DNA from: a virus
IMG/VR virus record: IMGVR_UViG_3300031972_002122
Span: 1 to 64,000 of that record
DNA length: 64,000 nucleotides
Strand: one strand, 5' to 3'
The notes under the pieces are model-generated. The model made no database searches and was not told the DNA's origin. It saw only the letters and a list, made by a program, of their open reading frames with translations. The position numbers and the translations under genes are program-made. Shown here one piece after another: positions 57,384 to 64,000 of the stretch. How positions within the stretch are numbered: position 1 is the first letter of the stretch; each line of letters opens with the position of its first letter.

Positions 57384-59237
57384 ATGAACGTTGGTCAAGA
57401 AATACTATCCGACATCACGGTACACATGAAATATGCTAGGTACGTACCAGAACTGAATAGACGAGAAAACTGGTCTGAACTTATAGATCGAAATGTTGCT
57501 ATGCATAAAGAACGATACCCAAAATTGGTGGACGAGATCGATTCCGCTTACAAATTTGTGAGGGATAAGAAAATTTTACCATCAATGCGTAGTCTTCAAT
57601 TTGCTGGAAAACCCATTGAGATAAGTCCTAATCGTGTTTACAATTGTGCTTATCTACCAATAGACGATTGGCGAGCATTTTCTGAGGTTATGTTTCTATT
57701 ACTCGGTGGGACTGGTGTTGGGTATAGTGTTCAGCAACATCATGTTGACGAATTGCCAGATATTCTTAGACCTAGGGAGGACAGAACTCGGCGATACCTA
57801 ATAGGTGATTCTATTGAAGGATGGGCAGATGCTATTAAGGTTTTGATGAAATCGTATTTTTATGGTGGGTCGAGGTTGAAGTTTGACTTTAGTGATATCC
57901 GACCGAAGGGTGCTAGATTGGTTACTAGTGGTGGTAAAGCACCCGGACCACAACCTCTACGAGAATGCTTAGTAAAAGTCGAGGGGATTTTAAGTTCAAA
58001 ACAAACTGGAGACCGATTAACACCCATCGAGGTTCATGACGTGGTTTGTCATATAGCTGATGCAGTTCTAGCTGGTGGTATTCGGAGAGCTGCATTGATA
58101 TCATTATTTAGTGCGACTGATGAAGAAATGCTTGCAGCTAAGTCTGGGAACTGGTGGGAATTGAATCCACAGCGTGGTAGAGCAAACAACTCCGCAGTAC
58201 TTCTTCGGTATAAAGTTGATAAGGATTTCTTTTTAGAATTGTGGGAGAAGATACAAGCATCGGGTGCTGGTGAGCCGGGCATTTATTTTTCGAATGATAA
58301 AGACTGGGGAACGAATCCATGCTGTGAGATCGCATTACGACCATTTCAATTTTGTAATTTGACTGAAGTTAACGTTAGCGACGTTGAAAGTCAGGAAGAG
58401 TTGAATGCTAGAGTTAGTGCCGCGTCACTGATCGGGACATTACAAGCTGGCTATACAGATTTCCACTATCTCCGACCAGTATGGCGACGTGTTACTGAGA
58501 AGGACGCGTTGGTAGGTGTTAGTATGACTGGAATTGGGTCAAATAAGTTGGTGGAATTAGACTTGAAAGAAGCTGCTAAGATAGTTAAAGACGAAAATAA
58601 ACGAGTCGCATCTCTTATTGGAATAAATACTGCAGCTCGATGTACAACTGTAAAGCCTGCGGGTACTACATCGTTGGTGTTGGGATGTTCGTCGGGTATC
58701 CATGCTTGGCACGATGAATATTATATAAGAAGAATTCGTGTTGGTAAAAATGAAGCAATCTATACATACTTATTAGAGAACCACCCAGAACTTGTTGAGG
58801 ATGAATACTTTAGACCTCATGATACTGCGGTAATATCAGTACCTCAGAAATCTCCAATCGGGTCGATACTTAGGAGTGAATCTCCAATCCAATTGTTGGA
58901 GAGGGTTAAGCGTGTATACGGCGAGTGGGTTAAACCGGGTCATCGACGTGGGAATAACACACACAATATATCCGCGACTGTTAGTATCCGTGAACATGAA
59001 TGGGCTGCGGTAGGTGAGTGGATGTGGGAGAATAGACTGTCTTACAACGGACTTTCAGTACTGCCATACAACGGTGGGACTTACACACAAGCACCATTTG
59101 AGACGTGTGATCAAGAAACGTATGAAACCATGATGCAAACTTTACAAGAAGTGGATTTAAACAATATCATCGAATACGATGACAATACAGACCTTAAGGG
59201 TGAAGTCGCTTGTGCTGGTGGAGCCTGTGAAATTTAA
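57384..59237 (+). CDS. nrdJ: Class II (B12-dependent) ribonucleotide reductase
   Basis: 617 aa from ATG 57384, which has AAAGGAG 8 nt upstream; a TTG at 57324 is open but lacks this. Makes deoxynucleotides with adenosylcobalamin, so no oxygen-linked partner subunit is needed. YNCAYLPIDDWRAFSEVMF (C88), GGTGVGYSVQQHHV, and NPCCEIALRPFQFCNLTEV carry the active-site cysteines. The C-terminal CAGGACEI keeps the C-x4-C redox pair of monomeric RTPR enzymes. It is shorter than the Lactobacillus enzyme (739 aa). The only visible nucleotide-supply enzyme in the window. Confidence 0.93.
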   Translation: MNVGQEILSDITVHMKYARYVPELNRRENWSELIDRNVAMHKERYPKLVDEIDSAYKFVRDKKILPSMRSLQFAGKPIEISPNRVYNCAYLPIDDWRAFSEVMFLLLGGTGVGYSVQQHHVDELPDILRPREDRTRRYLIGDSIEGWADAIKVLMKSYFYGGSRLKFDFSDIRPKGARLVTSGGKAPGPQPLRECLVKVEGILSSKQTGDRLTPIEVHDVVCHIADAVLAGGIRRAALISLFSATDEEMLAAKSGNWWELNPQRGRANNSAVLLRYKVDKDFFLELWEKIQASGAGEPGIYFSNDKDWGTNPCCEIALRPFQFCNLTEVNVSDVESQEELNARVSAASLIGTLQAGYTDFHYLRPVWRRVTEKDALVGVSMTGIGSNKLVELDLKEAAKIVKDENKRVASLIGINTAARCTTVKPAGTTSLVLGCSSGIHAWHDEYYIRRIRVGKNEAIYTYLLENHPELVEDEYFRPHDTAVISVPQKSPIGSILRSESPIQLLERVKRVYGEWVKPGHRRGNNTHNISATVSIREHEWAAVGEWMWENRLSYNGLSVLPYNGGTYTQAPFETCDQETYETMMQTLQEVDLNNIIEYDDNTDLKGEVACAGGACEI

Positions 59238-59251
59238 TAAAATTAAGAATT

Positions 59252-59641
59252 ATGAATAGTTACAATGTAAAAGTCAATTCAGACACAACGATCAATTTGG
59301 AGTACAACTCTGGTTTAATCTCTTTAGGGATGAAGGAACCAGATAGTGCTCCAAATTATCATCGGGTAAATTTTAAAATAGTATTTTCTGGAACTGAATA
59401 TAATATCGCAGAAGACGTTAAGAGTCTAGATTTAGAATCTTGGATACCTGCCGCATTTGATAATACTCTTATTATAGATTCGACTGATAAGGAATCGATT
59501 CTAGGTGTGCGTGTAATTGTCGCTGAACGTAGAACACTCGTTTATGTTGGTAAGCTTTTGATGAGTATGTTGCAGGCTAAGCTGGACGTAGTGGGTAATG
59601 CGACTACTATCGACAGTGTGACGTTTGTTGAATTAAATTAA
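59252..59641 (+). CDS. Hypothetical protein
   Basis: 129 aa, mainly beta: MNSYNVKVNSDTTINLEYN, HRVNFKIVFSGTEYNIAED and a C-terminal LVYVGKLLMSMLQAKLDVV with TIDSVTFVELN. No Cys and no domain I recognise. It sits between the reductase and the HTH-phosphoesterase gene, 7 nt from the latter, and is probably transcribed with them. Confidence 0.5.
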   Translation: MNSYNVKVNSDTTINLEYNSGLISLGMKEPDSAPNYHRVNFKIVFSGTEYNIAEDVKSLDLESWIPAAFDNTLIIDSTDKESILGVRVIVAERRTLVYVGKLLMSMLQAKLDVVGNATTIDSVTFVELN

Positions 59642-59648
59642 AGGAATT

Positions 59649-61256
59649 ATGGGTAAGTTTAAAAAGTTATCAGATGAAGATATTGAATATATCAAAGCCA
59701 TCTATTTTACTAATATATCACATCAGGAAAAGTTAGATATACTAACTGCTAAACACGGTGTTGTTGGTCGGACAGTTCGTCAATGGTGGATTAAATTAGA
59801 ACTGACTGAGGCTGGTCGTATTAGAAAACTGCCAAAGGTTTTACGTGATGCTCGGGAGAAAGAGATTGATGTTGAAACTGAAATCATTATGGTTACTGCA
59901 GCTCAAAATAAGACTATCGCTAACAGACCTATGTATGAAAATATGCAGGCTTATGGAAAGTTTATGGAGAGTGAATTTGGGAAGAAATCTCAAATCGTAA
60001 TAATACCATCTAGGTATAGAAATCCAACATCTCCAGTGGAAGCTGAAAAGAAGAAGGTAGATATGTGGTGGGACTCTTCAGTTGTACCTGATATATACTA
60101 TAATAAGCTTTTATTTGGTGACGTGATGATATCAGCCACTAGTAGGATCAGACCTACTGCTAACATGCCACTTAGTGGTTATGAAAGTTTAGCTTCAGAT
60201 AATCATTTAATAATTGGACACCCACGTTTACATTTAAAGGTTATGCCTAGATTTCGGAATGACGATCTACGTATAATGTGTACTAGTGGCTACGTCACTC
60301 GAAAAAATTATTCGGATTCTAAGGCTGGTGATAAAGGATTTGTACACCATTCATATGGTTTTGTTGTAATTGAGAAAAAACCTGATGGTACATGTTACCC
60401 ACCACGTATTGTTAAAGTTAAAGACGACGGATCATTTATAGACTACAAATACAGTGTTAGTGATGGTGATGTGGCTGTTATTGACGAGGCGGCTGCTTAT
60501 GTTTGGGGTGATATTCACCACCGAGAACTCAATAAGCATAAATACAAGGCTTCCATGAAATTAACTAAGGAGTTAAATCCTGAAAAGACTGTATTTCATG
60601 ATCTTTTTGATGGGTCGACGGTGAATCCTCACGAAAAGGATGATTTGTTCATTCGGAAGCTCAAAATTACTCAAGGGCTACATATAGTTGATGAAGAGGT
60701 GGAGGAAAGTCTTAAATTTCTGAAGAAATTCTCTAAGAAATACAAGGGAGACATATACGTGGTTCAAAGTAACCACGACGACTTCCTAGATAGGTATATT
60801 AATAAGCAAAACTGGAAAAATGATCTACATAACTCAGGGGCTTATCTTAAATATGCAGCTATACAACAGTCAACTGATCTTAGGGAATATGGAAACATTT
60901 ACGGAGCCATTATTTCTGAAAGATTCAAGGGTAAAATAGTATATGTGCGTAATAACGAGTCACTTAAAGTGCAATCGTACCAGTGTGGGTATCACGGTGA
61001 TCACGGTGTAAATGGTGCGCGGGGAAGTATAACTTCATTTAAGCGACTAAACACTAAAATGATTCATGGTCATGGTCACACACCAATTATGATGGATGGG
61101 GTTACTATGGTCGGTGTTTCGTGTAACCTTTGGCAGTATTACAATTCTAAGGGGCTGTCTAGTTGGGCGTATGCTGATTCTATAATTCATAAGAACGGTA
61201 AAAACCAATTAATAATATTTGATGATAAAACTTTTGAGTTTACAAATTTGAGGTAA
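59649..61256 (+). CDS. HTH-metallophosphoesterase protein (A1-like candidate)
   Basis: 535 aa. N-terminus (about 1-50) has a helix-turn-helix look: ISHQEKLDILTAKHGVVGR then TVRQWWIKLEL. The C-terminal half is a metallophosphoesterase: VWGDIHHRE (D288, H290), VFHDLFDGSTVNPHE, IYVVQSNHDDFLDRY for the N-H-D block, CGYHGDHGVNGARGS and MIHGHGHTPIM for the final His motif. Pre-early A1-type proteins of T5-like phages have, as I recall, a similar make-up and are linked to host DNA breakdown; the relation is uncertain. Co-transcribed with the DNA polymerase gene, whose start overlaps its stop. Confidence 0.65.
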   Translation: MGKFKKLSDEDIEYIKAIYFTNISHQEKLDILTAKHGVVGRTVRQWWIKLELTEAGRIRKLPKVLRDAREKEIDVETEIIMVTAAQNKTIANRPMYENMQAYGKFMESEFGKKSQIVIIPSRYRNPTSPVEAEKKKVDMWWDSSVVPDIYYNKLLFGDVMISATSRIRPTANMPLSGYESLASDNHLIIGHPRLHLKVMPRFRNDDLRIMCTSGYVTRKNYSDSKAGDKGFVHHSYGFVVIEKKPDGTCYPPRIVKVKDDGSFIDYKYSVSDGDVAVIDEAAAYVWGDIHHRELNKHKYKASMKLTKELNPEKTVFHDLFDGSTVNPHEKDDLFIRKLKITQGLHIVDEEVEESLKFLKKFSKKYKGDIYVVQSNHDDFLDRYINKQNWKNDLHNSGAYLKYAAIQQSTDLREYGNIYGAIISERFKGKIVYVRNNESLKVQSYQCGYHGDHGVNGARGSITSFKRLNTKMIHGHGHTPIMMDGVTMVGVSCNLWQYYNSKGLSSWAYADSIIHKNGKNQLIIFDDKTFEFTNLR

Positions 61257-63793
61257 TGTTTCAGAACATATATTATGATAGATTTAATGAAGAAATACAT
61301 CTGTGGGATGACGAGTTGGGATATAACCGATTCCCATATAAAAAGTATGCATATCTAGTCGACCCAGACGGTAAGTATAAAACCATGGACGGGAAGAATG
61401 TTCGCAAAGTTACTTCGTGGAGTAAGGATGCTGAAACTCTTGGTATGGTTTATGAGGGGGATGTGAAGCCAGAGATGCGAACGCTTATCGACCTATATGG
61501 TGAGAGTGATGAAATATCTACAAATCACTGTGTGTTCTTTTTTGATATTGAGGTTGCCAAGGAGGGGAAGTGGAGCACTCCAGATGAGGCTAAAAATACA
61601 ATCACGTCAATTTCCTACTACGATTCTATTAGTAAACGATATACTTGTCTAATCTTGGACAGGTTGGATAGAATCAAGGACGGGGTAATTGCTGGTAGTG
61701 AAGTGAAGCGATTCAGTACCGAACGGGAAATGTTACTATACTTCATTGAGGTTTGGAATTCGCTACCCATTAGTATCGTGACTGGGTGGAATGTTTTGTG
61801 GTACGATTTAGTGTACCTATATAACCGTATTGAGCGTATAATCGGCAAAGGTCAGGGTAAATGGTTGAGTCCAATTAAACGGGTTGACTATTACACTACT
61901 AGACGTGGTGATAAAGTATTTAAAATCGGTGGAATTAGTATTCTTGATTATATGCAGTTATATAAAGAGTTTACATACACTGAGCAATCTAGTTATGCGC
62001 TAGATGCCATATCTAAATACGAACTTGGAAGGGGTAAAGTAGATTATGAGAAGGATTTAGATCACTTGTTTGAGACTGATCCTGTAAAGTTCATCGAATA
62101 TAACGTTGAAGACGTTAGACTGATCGTCGACTTAGATGATAAGTTAGATTTTATAGCAATAGCGATGGGTACATGTCATAAAGGACACGTCCCATATGAA
62201 GACGTTTTCTTCACATCGAGGTATATGGAAGGTGCGTGTCTTACCGAAACTAAGAAGCGTGGGATCATCGCTACGAGGAGTAATCGGGATAGTGGGGGTA
62301 AGGCTAAGGGGGCATTCGTTAAGTCCAGTAGACCCGGACGATATGAGTGGGTATATGACCTTGATTTAACCTCACTATACCCATCAAATATTATGTCATT
62401 AAATATTTCACCCGAGACTAAAGTTGCTAAGATAATAGACTGGAGCTCGGAAGACTATTTACAAGATGTTGATCGAGATTTCACGATGGAACATTTCTTG
62501 CCTGATGGGGAATCTCAAATGGCTAATATTCCACTTAAAAAAATACGTAAATTTTTAGAAGATACTGGTTACAGTATTGCTGCTAATGGTGTCATATACC
62601 AGACCAAAACTCAGGGATTGATTCCAAGTCTTTTAGATATGTGGTTCGGGGAGCGGAAAGCATATAGGAAACTTGCTAGTGAAGCGCATGAGCGGGGGGA
62701 CATGGAAACGTATGGATATTACAACCGTAAGCAGAAGATTCAAAAAGTATTACTGAACTCACTGTATGGAGTTTTACTACTGCCTGTATTCAGGTTTTAC
62801 GATAAAGATAATGGTGAAGCGGTTACATTGACTGGTCAGCAGTTGATTCACTTCACAACTAAAATGGCTAATCATTTTTATAATAAGGAGTTAGGGACTG
62901 ACGGTATCGATTACTGTTTATATACAGATACCGATTCGGTTTTTTACGAATCCATGCCGATAATTAATCATCGTTATGGTAAGGTAGATGAAGCCGACAT
63001 CCCAGAGCTATCAATTCAAGTAGCAACTGAAGTTCAGAATTTTATCAATAAAGCGTATGATGTGTACGCTGAAAAGTTTCACAACATAACTGAACATCGG
63101 TGGGATATTAAGCAGGAGCTAATAGCTAGGAGGGCGTTCTGGGGTGCTGCGAAGAAGCGGTATGCCATGTGGATTGTTCGTGAGGGTAACGAGGTGAAGG
63201 ATGAGGCTGATATTAAAGGATTTGACTCGGTTAGAAGTAGTTTCCCAAAACTATTTAGATCGTTCATGGAAGAACTTATTATTGACATTTTGCATGATGG
63301 AGACCCAGCGTCGTTAAATAGTAAAATAATTCAATTTAAGCGTCAACTATTTGATTATGATGTCATGGATATAATGAATCCAACTTCGGTGAAAGACATT
63401 GACAAGTGGCGACCTATGAAGAAGGGTATTGATGGGGGTGACGTTGTGGATAAGGGAGTGCGGTTTATGAAATCTACACCGATACATGTAAAATCTGCAA
63501 TGAATTATAATCGACTCATGGAGGCGTTGGGAATAAATTCGGCACCTAATGTTGAGAATGGTGATAAGATATTATGGACATATTTAAAAGATAATCCGTA
63601 CGATTTCAACACAATTTCGCTGATGGGTTATGATGATCCAGAAAAAATTGTTACATTTGTCAACAAGTATATAAATCGGGATAAACTTTTTGATAAGGCA
63701 CTCGGTGGAAAACTTCAATCTATTTGGGATGATTTGGGATGGGGTAGAATTGTGATGAATCCTAATGTATCTAAATTTTTTATATTCGATTAG
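61256..63793 (+). CDS. 43: Family B DNA polymerase (gp43-like)
   Basis: 845 aa (T4 gp43 is 898). Main replicative polymerase. Exonuclease motifs: Exo I FFDIEVAKEG, Exo II TGWNVLWYDLVYLYNRI, Exo III YNVEDVRLIVDLD. Polymerase motifs: A DLDLTSLYPSNIMSLN, B KVLLNSLYGVLLL, C YTDTDSVFYE. All catalytic acidic residues are kept. The C-terminus ends in NVSKFFIFD, with hydrophobic/aromatic residues such as those that bind a sliding clamp in T4-like polymerases. Starts within the preceding stop (TAATG). Confidence 0.96.
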   Translation: MFQNIYYDRFNEEIHLWDDELGYNRFPYKKYAYLVDPDGKYKTMDGKNVRKVTSWSKDAETLGMVYEGDVKPEMRTLIDLYGESDEISTNHCVFFFDIEVAKEGKWSTPDEAKNTITSISYYDSISKRYTCLILDRLDRIKDGVIAGSEVKRFSTEREMLLYFIEVWNSLPISIVTGWNVLWYDLVYLYNRIERIIGKGQGKWLSPIKRVDYYTTRRGDKVFKIGGISILDYMQLYKEFTYTEQSSYALDAISKYELGRGKVDYEKDLDHLFETDPVKFIEYNVEDVRLIVDLDDKLDFIAIAMGTCHKGHVPYEDVFFTSRYMEGACLTETKKRGIIATRSNRDSGGKAKGAFVKSSRPGRYEWVYDLDLTSLYPSNIMSLNISPETKVAKIIDWSSEDYLQDVDRDFTMEHFLPDGESQMANIPLKKIRKFLEDTGYSIAANGVIYQTKTQGLIPSLLDMWFGERKAYRKLASEAHERGDMETYGYYNRKQKIQKVLLNSLYGVLLLPVFRFYDKDNGEAVTLTGQQLIHFTTKMANHFYNKELGTDGIDYCLYTDTDSVFYESMPIINHRYGKVDEADIPELSIQVATEVQNFINKAYDVYAEKFHNITEHRWDIKQELIARRAFWGAAKKRYAMWIVREGNEVKDEADIKGFDSVRSSFPKLFRSFMEELIIDILHDGDPASLNSKIIQFKRQLFDYDVMDIMNPTSVKDIDKWRPMKKGIDGGDVVDKGVRFMKSTPIHVKSAMNYNRLMEALGINSAPNVENGDKILWTYLKDNPYDFNTISLMGYDDPEKIVTFVNKYINRDKLFDKALGGKLQSIWDDLGWGRIVMNPNVSKFFIFD

Positions 63794-63794
63794 T

Positions 63795-64000
63795 ATGGAT
63801 AAAGTGTTATTGCATCGGGTTATAGGTTCTGGTTTTATACGTGGTATTTGCGATCGTGCGGTTTTATTTTTTGATGGTCGTAATCTATGTTGTGAGTTTA
63901 TTTCTGAGAATAAAATATTAACTGGACGTGTTGTGTCTGTTAAATTTAACGACGGTAATAACTTTATAGGAGAGCATAAAATAGGTCTACCGAGTATTGA
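63795..64000 (+). CDS. Hypothetical protein, truncated by window end
   Basis: At least 68 aa from ATG 63795, one base after the polymerase stop, with no stop before the window ends. MDKVLLHRVIGSGFIRGIC, AVLFFDGRNLCCEFISENK and VSVKFNDGNNFIGEHKIGL suggest a beta-rich fold. Not recognised. Confidence 0.55.
   Translation, partial: MDKVLLHRVIGSGFIRGICDRAVLFFDGRNLCCEFISENKILTGRVVSVKFNDGNNFIGEHKIGLPSI

Noticed and set aside
1-64000. tRNA genes, CRISPR arrays, insertion sequences, integrase or attachment sites
   Set aside because: No cloverleaf, regular spaced repeats, transposase or integrase motifs seen on either strand by eye; a tRNA scan would settle the first.

Overview
The window looks like an internal part of the genome of a T4-like contractile-tailed phage (myovirus). 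Every gene I can support lies on the + strand, packed with 1-4 nt overlaps and no gene-free stretch over about 150 nt. The T4 core is recognisable: large terminase gp17, portal gp20, prohead protease gp21, core gp22, major capsid gp23, neck and tail-completion proteins gp13/14/15, sheath gp18, tube gp19, tape measure, gp32, UvsX, gp41, a gp47-gp46 pair and family B polymerase gp43. The host is not known. Three features point to Bacteroidota as an inference: a spanin-like protein whose signal peptide ends in AQ, promoter-like TAnnTTTG boxes before some replication-side genes, and a small bS21 ribosomal protein homologue with a Bacteroidota-like KPTT..R...LDAIYKQ tail.

Layout. 0-4.4 kb: a LamG virion protein, an HNH homing endonuclease, two ADP-ribosyltransferase-like genes with near-identical 5' ends, and small proteins. 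4.4-9.0 kb: RuvC-like resolvase, primase, and a single-chain SbcD-SbcC (gp47-gp46) fusion. 9.0-15.3 kb: large virion proteins of unknown function and a membrane pair resembling spanins. 15.3-28.4 kb: the head module (17, 20, 21, 22, 23), with a GIY-YIG endonuclease and a set of small genes, including the bS21 homologue, inserted between 21 and 22. 28.5-30.7 kb: a small accessory island with a metallophosphoesterase and PhoH. 30.7-35.5 kb: fibres. 35.5-50.9 kb: neck, sheath, three tube paralogues, holin-like protein, tape measure, baseplate and hub. 50.9-64 kb: a family A polymerase-like protein, SSB, UvsX, flap nuclease, helicase, class II ribonucleotide reductase, an HTH-metallophosphoesterase and family B DNA polymerase. 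The window ends inside a further gene.

Regulation. About fifteen copies of an AT-rich motif, TAYTTATWAnAAA, lie about 10-60 nt before structural genes, often followed by AGAGGA-type ribosome binding sites. I read this as the late promoter. Three hairpin-plus-T-run terminators close the capsid, metallophosphoesterase and holin units.

Most notable observations: (1) many small proteins near the protease carry an N-terminal helix ending in (L/I)-x-E-(A/S), the T4 gp21 cleavage rule, suggesting a set of packaged and perhaps injected proteins that includes the ADP-ribosyltransferase-like pair and a three-domain protein; (2) a phage bS21 occurs together with strong Shine-Dalgarno sequences on late genes; (3) I found no CCAGG in the window and noticed no CCTGG, and Pro-Gly pairs are written with CCG or CCC; (4) a probable +1 frameshift at a run of seven T lies just before the tape measure; (5) a second, degenerate family A polymerase is present. 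All function calls are from reading motifs by eye; no database search was possible.
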